DNA from: Novosphingobium fluoreni
GTDB taxonomy: Bacteria; Pseudomonadota; Alphaproteobacteria; Sphingomonadales; Sphingomonadaceae
Reading direction: 5' to 3'
Assembly: GCF_014196615.1 (NCBI RefSeq)
Contig: NZ_JACIDY010000008.1
Location: 124,001 to 188,000 of the forward strand
DNA: 64,000 bases
The position numbers were made by a program, and so were the translations under genes. Each line of letters starts with the position of its first letter. Position 1 is the stretch's first letter. A model generated the notes under the pieces. It saw only the letters and a list, made by a program, of their open reading frames with translations. It searched no databases and was not told where the DNA came from. Positions 45,198 to 55,258 of the stretch are shown piece by piece.

Positions 45198-46026
45198 ATG
45201 ATGATGTTGAATCCTGATACCCGTCCCTCGTCCATCAAGGGCATCAAACGACTCGCAACCCAGATCAAAAAGACTGTGGGCATCCCGCATCATGAGGCGC
45301 TCGATCTTGCGTCGAGAGCGGCCTCATTCCGGAGTTTCCCGCTCGCCCACAAGGCATTGGTGCGGCCGGCAGAGGGCTATTTACGCTTCCAGCTCTTCCT
45401 CACGTTCTACTGGACCGACCGCGAAACCTATAGGCGCGGCCGTGAAACGCTAGAAATCTGGCTGTCCCGGCCGCTGCTCGACCTGTGTAGTAAGGCCGAA
45501 ATGAAGATGGTGAGCGGTCTTGCGAATATGCGTCTGGTCGCGCCCGATCATCTCGTGACGGACATGATGGGGCAGAGCCAGGAGTTCTCGCGAGGTCAAA
45601 TCCTCAAATCGGTCCGCGCGCTGAGATTCATAGAGGCCACCGGCCTGCGCCCGTGCGACCATGAGCCGTCACGCAAAGCCAAGGCGTCGCTTTCCGAAGA
45701 GTTGCCGGATCACGATCACGACAGTGACTGGTATGATCCGGTCTCCGGTCACTATGTCATGATCGACGAGCCTTATAGCCGCCCGGTTGTTTCGAGCAAA
45801 CGTGCAGCATGGGCACGCGTCAATGGCTGGCACATCGAAGCGGCGCGTTGGCCCGGTATCTATTTCCCCAACCGATGCGCCTTTTTTCGTGGCGGCCAAT
45901 GCCAATGCCGGTTTCGACTTCTCCGCGTTGATGGACCGGATCAACGCGATCCCGGTCATCACCGACAACTGGTTAGAATTGTTGTTGACCGAAGTCGACT
46001 TGGCCTCGATATGGCACCGACGCTGA
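45198..46026 (+). pseudogene. DUF5623 protein gene, frameshifted and truncated
   Basis: From ATG 45198 (GGGAGA upstream) the protein opens with the DUF5623 pattern RPSSIKGIKRLATQIKK, ALDLASRAASFRSFPLAHKAL. At about 45868, in a CCCC run, the sense continues in the next frame as PTDAPFFVAANANAGFDFSA to DNWLELL and then stops. The normal C-terminus is missing and histidine-kinase sequence follows. Function of DUF5623 is unknown; such genes are common on alphaproteobacterial mobile elements. Confidence 0.72.
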
Positions 46027-46377
46027 CATTGATGTTGGAGCCGGTTGGATTTTCGGTGAAGCTGGATCTCCACCCCTGCACGGCTCGGGCCGATGTCGGC
46101 CGCATTCGGCAGGCAATCCTGGCGCTCGTCGACAATGCCAGCATCAACGAGAATCGTGAACAGTGAAGCGTCGATTACGGTCGCTGATGCAGGACCAGGA
46201 CTTCCACACGACCTCGAGCAAGACGCGTTCTATCAGTTTGTACGCGGGACGCAGTCAAAGGGAGGATCAGGGCTTGGTCTAGCGATTGTTCGAGGAAAAG
46301 CTCGAGCGCATGGAGGTGATGTGCATTATGAAGCCGAGAGTGGCGTATTTGCCTTCGTTATGAAATGGCCGACATAG
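46005..46377 (+). pseudogene. Histidine-kinase C-terminal fragment
   Basis: Remnant of a sensor-kinase ATP-binding domain. The N-box appears as DVGRIRQAILALVDNA in one frame and the D/F/G boxes as VADAGPGLP and GGSGLGLAIV in another, with about 20 residues between them lost at a frameshift near 46150. The sensor and phosphoacceptor regions are absent. It is fused to the end of the DUF5623 remnant. Confidence 0.75.
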
Positions 46378-46980
46378 TGGCTCGATCGCTTCCTCCTGGT
46401 GCGGCCGGGTCGTTGAAGCGGAGTGAAAAGGCGCATATTGCAGACGGCTTTTTGTCCCGATGCGGCCATACCGGACGCTCCCTCATCAGCATTACCAAGA
46501 CGTGATATTATCGAGGGCCGCGCCCGCACTAGCCTTGAATATCTCCGCATCTAGGCTTCAAATCGGACGATCGCCTTTATCCGTTCATTCTATCCCTTCA
46601 TGAAAATTGGAGGGTATGGGCGAGGCAAGCCATCATTTTCTAACCAGAATCGTCGGGGATGGCGCTACCTCTCGTAAGTACGCAAAAGCCCACGGCTCAC
46701 GTTTTTGTAGAGTATCACGCCACCAATAAGCTCACGCCCGCGACCATCCGCCTGCCATGATACCACGACCCATTTTCTACCGCGCACAGGCGCGGCCTAA
46801 CCGCAACCGTTTTAGCACTTCTCTCTCCTCCCGCAGCGCACGGTTCCGAAAGCGAGGGCGGGTATCCCTTCGGGTGGGACAGCGGCTACTGAAATGATCG
46901 TCTATCCCATGTGGCTGATCGAGAGAGACGGCACGGAAGGTGACGCTGTCCTCTTCTAAATTTTCCCGCTGAGGATATCT
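46378..46980. other. 603-base gap before the PQQ dehydrogenase gene
   Basis: No gene supported; the frames present are antisense or random. It marks the change from defence island to catabolic region and must hold the promoter of the dehydrogenase gene. Confidence 0.5.
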
Positions 46981-49326
46981 ATGTTGCGTTTGATTTTGGT
47001 GCGAGGGCTGGCCGCCGTACTCGGCGTCATTGCGGTCATTTTGATGTATGGCGGCATCGTGCTCGCGGCCAACGGCGGGTCGATCTATTATGCCTTGGCC
47101 GGGGTGGCGCTCGGCATTTCTGCATCGCTCCTCTTCGTCAAGCGACGGGAGGGTGTGTGGCTCTATGGCGGCATCATTTGCGTGACGATGGCCTGGGCGA
47201 TCGCCGAGGTGGGCTTCGATGGCTGGTCGCTGATGCCAAGGTTGATCGCATGGTTGCTGTTCGGCCTTCTGGTAGCGAGCCCATGGGTCAGGGGAACGCT
47301 TCAACCTGCCACCATGACTTCATCGATCCGCAAGCTTTTCAGCTGGCGGGGTATGGCTGGGTGCCTGCTGGTTGCGATCGCGCTGGGTTCTGCCATCCAC
47401 ATGACAAGTCCGCGGCGGTTTGATCCCCGCTACCAGGCCGGTATGGTCTCGTTCCCCGAGGTTCGGGCGGCGGCCGGCGGTGCCGAAAGCGGTAGGGACT
47501 GGCCGCAATGGGGTGGCAATTTGGCCGGCGAACGGTTCAGCCCACTGACGCAGATCACGCCGAACAATGTCGGGCAGCTCGAACTTGCCTGGACCGCACC
47601 CGTTGCCGCGACCGAAGCCGGCAAGACCGGTGGTCTTGAAGTGACGCCGCTGATGGTGAACGGCATCGTCTATAGCTGCAGCGGTACACACGAGATTTTT
47701 GCGGTCGATGCCGAAACGGGCAAGCCGGTGTGGCACAGCCCCGTACTGGGGGCGCCTGGGCGACCGTGCCGGGGTATCGCCTATTACCGCGTTCCAAATG
47801 CCACGGGTGCTTGCGCGGGGAGAATCCTGACAGCGACGGGTACGGCACTGCTGGTCGCCCTGGATGCCAGGACAGGCAAGCCCTGCAGCGATTTCGGGAC
47901 CAACGGAAAGGTCAACCTGCTTGAGGGCTTGAGCACGGCGCCCGAAGGCTATTACCGGGTAACGTCGGCCCCGCAAATTGTGCGTGGCAAGGTCGTGCTG
48001 GGCGGCTGGGTATCGGACGGACAGTATTGGGGAGAGCCATCGGGCGCGATCCGGGCGTTCGACGCTGTGACCGGCAAGCTGGCCTGGGCATGGGACATGG
48101 GCCGTCCGGACCGTACCGGCGCGCCGCCGCCGGGGGAAAGCTACACCCGAGCAACCCCCAATAGCTGGGCGCCGATGAGTGCGGATGAGAAGCTTGGCCT
48201 CGTTTATGTGCCGACGGGCAACGCCACACCGGATTATTTCGGCGCTCAACGTCGCAGTTTCGACGACAAATATTCTAGCTCGGTCGTGGCGCTGGATGCA
48301 GACTCCGGCCGCGTGCGCTGGAGCTTTCAAACGACCCATCATGATGTCTGGGACTATGATGTCGCGTCGCAACCGGTGCTGACCGACATATCGACCGGGG
48401 GCCATGTGGTCCCGGCGGTGGTGCAATTCACCAAGCGTGGCGAGATCTTCGTGCTGGATCGCCGTACCGGCACGCCTCTCCGGCCCGTTATCGAAAAGCC
48501 GGCGCCGCAGGACGGCAAAGTACCGCAGGAGCGTCTTTCACCTACTCAACCCTTCTCGGATGCAATGCCCTCGTTCCGCAATCCGGATGTTCGGGAAAGC
48601 GACATGTGGGGTGTCACGCCGCTTGATCAATTGTGGTGCCGCATCCGTTTTCGTCAGGCGCGCTATGAAGGACCACTGACGCCGCCGGGCACCACACCAT
48701 CGATCTCATCGCCAGGCTATGTCGGCGGAATGAACTGGGGCACAGGCGCCGTGGATGTCGATCATGGCGTGATGGTCTTTACGTCAGGGCGGGTGGCCAA
48801 TTACGTCAGGCTGATCGAACGCAGGAAAGCCGATGCGATGGGCGTCAAGCCGATAGGGGACGGATCGAAGGCATCGGATTACGGAGGGATGGCGGCACAA
48901 GCCGGAACGCCCTACGCGGCCGACATCAAGCTGTTCATGTCGCCGCTGGCGATACCCTGTCAGGCACCTCCGCTCGGCTTCATCAGTGCGGTTGATCTGG
49001 TCACCGGCAAGCTGGTCTGGTCCCGGCCGTTCGGGACGATGTTCGGCCTGCAATTCGGAACGCCGGCCATTGGCGGGCCGATCGTCACGCGCGCCGGCCT
49101 CGCTTTCATCGGTGCCAGTATTGATGGACGCATGCAGGCGATCGACATCAAGACGGGCAAGGAAGTTTGGCATTCGCAATTGCCCCGGGGCGCCTTCGGT
49201 ACGCCGATTACCTATACGTCTCCCAAGAGTGGCCGCCAATTTGTCGTCATCGCCGCGGGAAGTTCGCCACAGTTAGCCGGAAATGATGACGCAGTCCTGA
49301 TGGCGTTCGCCCTGAAACGCCGCTGA
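46981..49326 (+). CDS. Membrane-bound PQQ-dependent dehydrogenase, glucose/quinate/shikimate family
   Basis: A 781-aa quinoprotein: four or five transmembrane helices at about 5-140 anchor it, then an eight-bladed propeller faces the periplasm. Recognisable parts are DWPQWGGNLAGERFSPLTQI (about 165), SCSGTHEIFAVDAETGKPVW, TTHHDVWDYDVASQP and WGTGAVDVDHG. It oxidises a sugar or cyclic alcohol and gives electrons to ubiquinone. The family includes Gcd (glucose) and quinate dehydrogenases; which substrate applies here cannot be read. Confidence 0.92.
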   Translation: MLRLILVRGLAAVLGVIAVILMYGGIVLAANGGSIYYALAGVALGISASLLFVKRREGVWLYGGIICVTMAWAIAEVGFDGWSLMPRLIAWLLFGLLVASPWVRGTLQPATMTSSIRKLFSWRGMAGCLLVAIALGSAIHMTSPRRFDPRYQAGMVSFPEVRAAAGGAESGRDWPQWGGNLAGERFSPLTQITPNNVGQLELAWTAPVAATEAGKTGGLEVTPLMVNGIVYSCSGTHEIFAVDAETGKPVWHSPVLGAPGRPCRGIAYYRVPNATGACAGRILTATGTALLVALDARTGKPCSDFGTNGKVNLLEGLSTAPEGYYRVTSAPQIVRGKVVLGGWVSDGQYWGEPSGAIRAFDAVTGKLAWAWDMGRPDRTGAPPPGESYTRATPNSWAPMSADEKLGLVYVPTGNATPDYFGAQRRSFDDKYSSSVVALDADSGRVRWSFQTTHHDVWDYDVASQPVLTDISTGGHVVPAVVQFTKRGEIFVLDRRTGTPLRPVIEKPAPQDGKVPQERLSPTQPFSDAMPSFRNPDVRESDMWGVTPLDQLWCRIRFRQARYEGPLTPPGTTPSISSPGYVGGMNWGTGAVDVDHGVMVFTSGRVANYVRLIERRKADAMGVKPIGDGSKASDYGGMAAQAGTPYAADIKLFMSPLAIPCQAPPLGFISAVDLVTGKLVWSRPFGTMFGLQFGTPAIGGPIVTRAGLAFIGASIDGRMQAIDIKTGKEVWHSQLPRGAFGTPITYTSPKSGRQFVVIAAGSSPQLAGNDDAVLMAFALKRR

Positions 49327-49598
49327 AAGTTGTGATCATTGCCGAGTTCCCTCTCGGTGCCGGTAGGGCTGCAGCGTGACAAGAGCGACGCTGCACGTTG
49401 ATGGGGGTACGATGGCCGCCGCCGGCATGATTGATTGGCCTCACGGCAACGGGATCATGGTCGTCCCGCTCGCGGGGACCACGCCGCGACTATTTGGTGA
49501 TCAATCCCGATCCGCAATCCGGGCGGCCGCATCATCGACGGCACTCCTTATCCCCCTCACTGCCCGAACACCGCGCGGCGCAATCCCGCAGCCGGGAG

Positions 49599-49919
49599 TC
49601 ATATCTGCCTCGGCGGCAGATGAAGAATGAGGCCGTCCAGAGCTTCGGACAGTCGAATCTGGCATGATAGCCGGCTGATGTCCTTCCGGTCGAAAACGCA
49701 TTCTAGCAATTCCTGCTCGACATCGCCCGGCGGGGGCAGCTTAGCAGCGAAAGCCGGGTCCACCCACACATGGCATGTCGCACATGCCAGTTCACCGCCG
49801 CATTCGCCGATTATACCGGTGATGCCATTGTTGCGGGCCGCGTCAAAGGCGCGATCGTCAGGGCGAGCTTCAACTACGCGGCGCGATCCGTCAATCTCAA
49901 CAAAGATGACGCGAATCAT
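49599..49919 (-). CDS. [2Fe-2S] ferredoxin, putidaredoxin type, partner of the CYP101-like P450
   Basis: A 106-aa adrenodoxin/putidaredoxin-like ferredoxin. Cluster cysteines occur as GECGGELACATCHVW (C-x5-C-x2-C) with the fourth in RLSCQIRLSEALDGL. It passes single electrons from a reductase to the P450. Its ATG overlaps the P450 stop by four bases, so the pair is cotranslated. No reductase gene is in the window. Confidence 0.92.
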   Translation of the reverse strand: MIRVIFVEIDGSRRVVEARPDDRAFDAARNNGITGIIGECGGELACATCHVWVDPAFAAKLPPPGDVEQELLECVFDRKDISRLSCQIRLSEALDGLILHLPPRQI

Positions 49920-51160
49920 CCGGCGTTCTCCGTCTGTGGGATTGACCAGGTCAGAGGCAGGGACTTCAGACCTGTTACGGCTCCATTCTCGAACGAAAGC
50001 ACTGCACCCTCCGCAATCGCAAAATCAGGGATACGCGCCAGCCATTCCTCAATGAAGATGCGCAGTTCCACCCGAGCGAGATTGGCGCCGGGGCAGCGGT
50101 GCGTTCCACTGCCGAACGTCAGATGATCGCGCGTGCTGCGCCCGAAATCCACCGCCAGCGGCTCATTCCATTGCTGCTCGTCCATGCCATGGGCAATGGT
50201 AGGCAGCATTATGCGATCCCCTTCTTTCAATTGCACGCCTCCTAGTTCGCTGTCCCGGCTCACATAGCGGGCAAAGGTGCTAAGCGGGTATCGGCGCAGC
50301 ATTTCCTCGATGGCGGCGGGGATATCTTCCGGGTGCTCGCGCAAGTGGCGACGGTGTGCGTCGTGGGTCGCCAGATGCATCGCGGTCATGCCCATCATCC
50401 CACCCACCGTGTCGAGCCCACCCAGCATCAGCGTCGTCATGTAACCGACCCGCTCCGTCTGCGTCAGCGGTCGGCCGTCAATTTCCATGTTGACCACGGT
50501 GCTGAGGAAATCCTCTCCCGGTTGCGCGAGGCGCTTATCGACCCAGCCACTGATATAGCGGTTAAGTTCCTCGATCGCCGCGTGCCGACGCGCGGGGTCG
50601 GCCACCTTCAATGTTTCGTGTGCCAAGCCCAGAAGATATTCCCGATCCGATGAAGGCAGATCGACGAGGCGGAGAAACAACTCCATCGGCATCTTCAGGG
50701 AGAAATCCCTGATGAAATCACAAGTGCCGCTGTCCTTCAGGTCATTGATCAACTGAATGCAGATTTCGCGTGCACGCTTTGCGAGCCCCGCCACGCCCTT
50801 TGGTGACAAAGCAATATTCAGGGGCCGGCGCAATTCCTTATGATAAGGATCGTCCGCCTCGATCGGAAGGCAGGCCGGGACTTCAGGGGGATTGGGCGGG
50901 ATGCCGATCCCTTTGCCTGAACAATATATATCTGCTTGCCTGAAGGCCTGCTCAAGCAGCACCGCATCATTGAGGACCCAAAAGCCCCCATATCTGGGTG
51001 TGAAGAACAGCGGCGGCGCAGATCGGCCGAGTTCGTGCCAGGCGTTATAGATGTCCTCGCCGTCTCGTACCATGTCGAAGAGGTCGAAATCGCGCACCAG
51101 TTCTGCAGGAACATGCGGCGAAACAGTGTTGGAAAGGGCCCCCAAAGCCGCATCGGTCAT
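49916..51160 (-). CDS. Cytochrome P450, CYP101 (P450cam)-like
   Basis: A 414-aa soluble class I P450. The I-helix reads LMLGGLDTVGG, close to the GGLDTV of P450cam; the ExxR is in EEMLRRYP; the haem-Cys loop is FGSGTHRCPGANLAR. The start at 51160 has AGGAG eight bases upstream; a further in-frame start at 51187 is less likely. CYP101 relatives in sphingomonads hydroxylate terpenoids and other hydrophobic rings. Transcribed divergently from the SnoaL-like gene. Confidence 0.92.
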   Translation of the reverse strand: MTDAALGALSNTVSPHVPAELVRDFDLFDMVRDGEDIYNAWHELGRSAPPLFFTPRYGGFWVLNDAVLLEQAFRQADIYCSGKGIGIPPNPPEVPACLPIEADDPYHKELRRPLNIALSPKGVAGLAKRAREICIQLINDLKDSGTCDFIRDFSLKMPMELFLRLVDLPSSDREYLLGLAHETLKVADPARRHAAIEELNRYISGWVDKRLAQPGEDFLSTVVNMEIDGRPLTQTERVGYMTTLMLGGLDTVGGMMGMTAMHLATHDAHRRHLREHPEDIPAAIEEMLRRYPLSTFARYVSRDSELGGVQLKEGDRIMLPTIAHGMDEQQWNEPLAVDFGRSTRDHLTFGSGTHRCPGANLARVELRIFIEEWLARIPDFAIAEGAVLSFENGAVTGLKSLPLTWSIPQTENAG

Positions 51161-51401
51161 CGAGCTTTCTCCTGATGATGCCGGCACATTTGTATTCGCC
51201 AGCGTTGACGACGAATTTTTACGTTACCGATAGGCGGCCGTCGGTGTCGGGTCATGTCCCTGAACAAGGGGCAGCAGGCCAACTTCCAAATGAGGCACTA
51301 TCCATCCTGCCCGGAAATGGCGGCACGTCGACCCGCATCGAACCTGCTGTTGCCACTGCCTGGGCTGGGCCCAAAAACGCCATCCGTGGTGGGAGAGAGA
51401 G

Positions 51402-51938
51402 ATGAACGACGACGAAAGAGTAGTTCTGCGCGAGCTCAAGGACCGACAGGACATTCTCGACTGCATCCATCGCTACTGCCGTGGGGTCGATCGATTTGAC
51501 CGTGACGCGGTGCGATCGGCCTATCATGATGATGCGCTCGACGATCATGGGGAATTCGTCGGCGGCGTCGAAGGGTTTATCGACTGGGCCTTTGCTTATC
51601 ATCAGCGTTACCAGCTTCGCACGCTGCATAGCATCAGCAATCACCTTTGCGAGATCGATGGCGATACCGCTCATGCCGAAACCTACTGGACATTCCATTC
51701 GGTCAATCGCGATCCCCCCCACCATACTACCGCCACGGGACGCTATATAGACCGGTTCGAACGACGCCGGGGCCGATGGGGCATCGTTCGGCGCATATGC
51801 GTAATGAATTCGCTGGGCGGGGAAATCGATCCGCTGGGGCAGTTGGCGGACGCGCATTTCTTCCCATCGTCTCGCGACCAAAGCGATCCCGCCTATATGC
51901 GCCCGCTGGAAATCGATCCGGCCCGCTTCACGGTCTGA
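51402..51938 (+). CDS. SnoaL/NTF2-like protein
   Basis: A 178-aa protein with the SnoaL_4-type cone-barrel pattern: DRQDILDCIHRYCRGVDRFDRD, then HHGEF-like DDHGEF, HSISNHLCEIDGDTAHAETYW and GRYIDRFERRRGRWGI. This fold serves as isomerase, dehydratase or hydrolase, and as a small subunit of ring hydroxylases. It is divergent from the CYP101-like gene, about 240 bases apart, and likely acts on the same substrate. Confidence 0.85.
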   Translation: MNDDERVVLRELKDRQDILDCIHRYCRGVDRFDRDAVRSAYHDDALDDHGEFVGGVEGFIDWAFAYHQRYQLRTLHSISNHLCEIDGDTAHAETYWTFHSVNRDPPHHTTATGRYIDRFERRRGRWGIVRRICVMNSLGGEIDPLGQLADAHFFPSSRDQSDPAYMRPLEIDPARFTV

Positions 51939-52124
51939 CCGGCTGTCCGGAATGCACCTTTTGAACGAACTCTCGACATCGCGTTCTTGCCGCCGTCCCA
52001 TGAATCGGGGATGGCGCCCGGCCGCGCAGCCATCCACCTCTCGCTGAGGCCGGGGATCGACCGGTATCAACGGGCCTGACCTGCGCCAAGAGCGGGGCAG
52101 GCGCCATTTTCTGGGAGAGGTTGG

Positions 52125-53306
52125 GTGACGGCGGTCGACACAAACCAGGAATGGAATCGGCTTAGCCCCTCCGCCAAGGCGGCGCTGGTCGCCGGTGGGC
52201 CGCTCGTTTCGATCGGTATGTTCTCGATGGGCACAGCCCTTCCCGGTCTGGCCCGCAGCTTTGCCGACGCGCCAGACAGCGCCTTCATGGTCCAGATCAT
52301 CGGCACCATCGTCGCGCCCGTCTTTGCCTTTGCGTCTCCACTTATGACTCGGGCCATCGCACGACACGGCCCCCGGCGCGTCATGCTGGGGTCGTTACTG
52401 TTGTTCGCCGCTGGCGGAGCGGCCCCGGCGCTGCTTTCCTCGCTGACCGCCATTCTGATCACCCGGGTGATCCTGGCGATTGGGGTGGCGGGGGCGTTCG
52501 CTGCGTCGATGGCGGGGATAGCACGCATGCCGGACGCGCAACGGCACCGGCTTCTTGGTCTCATCAGCTTTTCCGCCGGTGGTATTGCCATCGTCACCTT
52601 CCCGTTGATCGGCATGCTCGCGGCGATGAGCTGGAGGCTGGCATTTCTGGTGCATCTAATCGTCATTCCGGTGGCGTTGCTTACACTTCAACTGCCGCGC
52701 AGGGGGCATGCGCGCGCGGCCTTCCGCGGCTCCTGGCAGCGTGGCCGGCTGCTGGCAGGCGTGCCGATCACCCTGCTGCTGGCCTCGATCGTTATTGGTT
52801 GGGGAATGGTGGCAAGCGCGGTTTATTCCCCCTTCTTGCTCGGTCATCAGGGCGTCCGCGATCCGGCGCGCGTCGGGCTGTTCCTGGGCATAATGTCGAC
52901 CTGCTCACTTCTGGGCTCGGGCGGCTATAGCATGATCCAGCGGGCGTTGGGGACGCCTGCCACCCTAATGCTGGCGATCCTCACCGCCGCCGCCGGTTCG
53001 ATGATGGCGGGCCTTGCCATGTCCGTGCCCGTTACCATAACCGGCATAAGCATATTGGGCATCGGCCTTTCGCTGTTTAGTGGCGCGATCTATGCCGCCG
53101 CCATGGCCGCGGCGGGCCCCGATGGGGACGGCACTGCTGGCGCGGGCGTCGTCACTTTCGTCAAATACGGCGGACAGCTGATCTTTCCGGCCTTCGCCAC
53201 GCTCACAGCCCAAAAATGGGGCACGGCGACTGTCTATCTCGCGCTAGGAGCGTTAATGATCGGCGTCGCGCTACTGCTTGCACCTGCCACCATCCGCCGA
53301 CGCTAG
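52125..53306 (+). CDS. Major facilitator superfamily transporter
   Basis: A 393-aa protein with about twelve transmembrane helices. The MFS loop between helices 2 and 3 is represented by RAIARHGPRRVMLGS. The proposed start is GTG at 52125 with GAGAGG upstream. No substrate can be read; location suggests uptake or export of a pathway compound. Confidence 0.85.
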   Translation: MTAVDTNQEWNRLSPSAKAALVAGGPLVSIGMFSMGTALPGLARSFADAPDSAFMVQIIGTIVAPVFAFASPLMTRAIARHGPRRVMLGSLLLFAAGGAAPALLSSLTAILITRVILAIGVAGAFAASMAGIARMPDAQRHRLLGLISFSAGGIAIVTFPLIGMLAAMSWRLAFLVHLIVIPVALLTLQLPRRGHARAAFRGSWQRGRLLAGVPITLLLASIVIGWGMVASAVYSPFLLGHQGVRDPARVGLFLGIMSTCSLLGSGGYSMIQRALGTPATLMLAILTAAAGSMMAGLAMSVPVTITGISILGIGLSLFSGAIYAAAMAAAGPDGDGTAGAGVVTFVKYGGQLIFPAFATLTAQKWGTATVYLALGALMIGVALLLAPATIRRR

Positions 53307-53361
53307 GTCACCGCCTCGGACCGCGCCATAAAGATTGGAGCGACCGTTATGATTCATAGAA

Positions 53362-53649
53362 CGGGCCCAGTCCGGAGTCACGGTCAACACGATCAGTCCC
53401 GGCATCATGCATACCGAAATGATCGAGCGGATGCTGGATCAGCTAGCACCGGCTTATGTTTGAGAATACGATTATAACGGGCGCGTCAGCGCACTGATGC
53501 AATCTGGTGTTCTTTCAGTGACTACTGCGGATCTGGGACATCCCGCAGATTTGGGTGCCTTGGTTGCACTCGTGGCCAAACCGCTAACGGCCTTCATCAC
53601 GGGGGCTAATTATCGCTTCGACGGCGGCGGTGCGCTTTCCGTCAACTGA
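53362..53649 (+). pseudogene. Short-chain dehydrogenase remnant with in-frame stop
   Basis: The C-terminal third of an SDR enzyme: SGVTVNTISPGIMHTEM, later ITGANYRFDGGGALSVN and the stop at 53649. A TGA (53461-53463) interrupts it after APAYV. The Rossmann half and catalytic Tyr-Lys are missing. It lies just beyond the MFS gene and convergent with the second P450. Confidence 0.8.
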
Positions 53650-53700
53650 CGGCTAAAGGGTTGTGGCTGGACCAGCCTGGGCATCCGGCCGCCATCTGTT

Positions 53701-54924
53701 TTAGTTGCGGCGCATGCGGACGGGCATAGCCGTGATCGTCCGAACGAAGGCCGAATAGGCGTAGGTCGGCGGGGCGAGCACATCGAATGCGATATCCCGC
53801 GCCACGATCTCCTCCCATAATGTCCGCAACTGCAGCTCCGCCAGACGCGACCCGAGGCAGCGATGGGGGCCCATGCCAAAAGCGATGTGCTGACGGGCAT
53901 TTTCGCGATCGACCCGCAAACGATCGGGGTCTTCGAAAACGCTCTCGTCACGATTGCCCGAAATATACCACATCATGACCTTCTCGCCTTCGCGGATTTT
54001 GCGGCCATGCAGTTCTATGTCTTCGGTCGCAGTCCGCCGCATGGTGATGACCGGGGTCTGAAACCGGATCATCTCTGCCACCGCGTTACCGACCAGCTGA
54101 GGCCGTTCGCGTAGCAGGCGGAACTGTTCGGGACTCTGGCTGAAACCCCAGATGCTTCCCGACATCGTGTTGCGGGTGGTGTCGTTGCCGCCGACCAGAA
54201 GGACTGAAAACGTCGTCGTCATTTCCAATGGCGATGCATCGGCAAAGACCTCGCTATGAGCCAGCAGCGAGACAACGTCGAACCGGGGTTCCTCCAGCCG
54301 TGCGCGTGCTACCGCTTCGTTGACCATCGTGTGAAATTCGCCGACGACGGCCATACGCTGTTCTTCCGTGCGGATCGGGCTGTCCGGATCGTCGAGGTCA
54401 GCGGCGATGACATCCGACCAATGAACCAGCCGGCGACGATCCTCGATGTCGTGGCCGAACAATGTCGCCAACATCATCGAAGTCAGCTCGATCGAAACCC
54501 GCTCCACCCAGTTGAATTCTTCGTCGAGAGGCAAGTTGTCCAGCACCGAACGGACGCGATCGCGGATCAACGCCTCGAATCGCAGCAGGTTTTTGGGTGC
54601 GACTACAGGTGTGACGGCTTTCCGCTTTGTCGTATGCTCGGGCGCATCCATCGTGATCATGGTGGGATTTGGGTTGTCATCAAGCGTCACCCCGCCGCGC
54701 TGATAGGAAGAGGAGAAGCGCCCCGGATCGGCGTCAATCGCGTAGATGTCCTCATATCGAGTGATCGACCAATAGGGACCGAACCGGCTGTCCTCGCAAT
54801 AATGAACGGGATCTTCAGCGCGAAGCCGGGCGAAAAGGGGACGCCATGCATCGTCGCGATAGATCTCTGGGCGGCTGACGTCGATCGATGAGATGGCGCT
54901 GCGCGAATTCGTGGTTCCAGACAT
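53701..54924 (-). CDS. Cytochrome P450, CYP153/CYP108-like
   Basis: A 407-aa class I P450. The I-helix LLVGGNDTTRNTMSGS is the phrase typical of CYP153 alkane/terpene hydroxylases and their relatives; ExxR lies in AEMIRF; the haem loop is FGMGPHRCLGSRLAE. The start at 54924 is 10 bases after the ferredoxin stop; the open frame reaching 55002 overlaps the ferredoxin gene and is not used. Clearly a different family from the CYP101-like enzyme 3 kb away. Confidence 0.92.
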   Translation of the reverse strand: MSGTTNSRSAISSIDVSRPEIYRDDAWRPLFARLRAEDPVHYCEDSRFGPYWSITRYEDIYAIDADPGRFSSSYQRGGVTLDDNPNPTMITMDAPEHTTKRKAVTPVVAPKNLLRFEALIRDRVRSVLDNLPLDEEFNWVERVSIELTSMMLATLFGHDIEDRRRLVHWSDVIAADLDDPDSPIRTEEQRMAVVGEFHTMVNEAVARARLEEPRFDVVSLLAHSEVFADASPLEMTTTFSVLLVGGNDTTRNTMSGSIWGFSQSPEQFRLLRERPQLVGNAVAEMIRFQTPVITMRRTATEDIELHGRKIREGEKVMMWYISGNRDESVFEDPDRLRVDRENARQHIAFGMGPHRCLGSRLAELQLRTLWEEIVARDIAFDVLAPPTYAYSAFVRTITAMPVRMRRN

Positions 54925-54934
54925 ATCCTGCCCC

Positions 54935-55258
54935 TTACTGCCCCTCGGGCACTTCGACGACCAACCCGTCGAGCGCGGCATTGAGCACGATCTGACAGCC
55001 AAGACGCGAGGTCGGCTTGGGGTCAGCTGGCGCGACTTCGATCATGCAGGCCTCTGTCGAATCCGGCTCGGGCACGCCGACACGGTCAATCCATGCCTCA
55101 TCAATGTAAACGTGGCACGTGGCGCAGGCACAACCGCCTCCACAGTCCCCCGTGATCCCGTCGATGCCGTTTTCAACCGCCACGCGCATCACCGTTTCAC
55201 CTTCTTCGAACGGAACTTCCCGATTTTCATCGGGCCCCATCCTGAAAGTAATCTTCAT
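54935..55258 (-). CDS. [2Fe-2S] ferredoxin paired with the CYP153/108-like P450
   Basis: A 107-aa putidaredoxin-type ferredoxin with GDCGGGCACATCHVY (C-x5-C-x2-C, plus an extra Cys) and the fourth ligand in RLGCQIVLNAALDGL. The start at 55258 has AAAGGAG about ten bases upstream. First gene of a two-gene unit with the P450. About half its residues differ from the ferredoxin at 49599, so each P450 seems to keep its own donor. Confidence 0.92.
   Translation of the reverse strand: MKITFRMGPDENREVPFEEGETVMRVAVENGIDGITGDCGGGCACATCHVYIDEAWIDRVGVPEPDSTEACMIEVAPADPKPTSRLGCQIVLNAALDGLVVEVPEGQ

Noticed and set aside
47320..48426. 368-codon minus-strand frame
   Set aside because: Antisense of the PQQ dehydrogenase, no motif.
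51252..52367. 371-codon minus-strand frame
   Set aside because: Opposite the SnoaL-like and MFS genes, Arg/Asp-rich and without motif.
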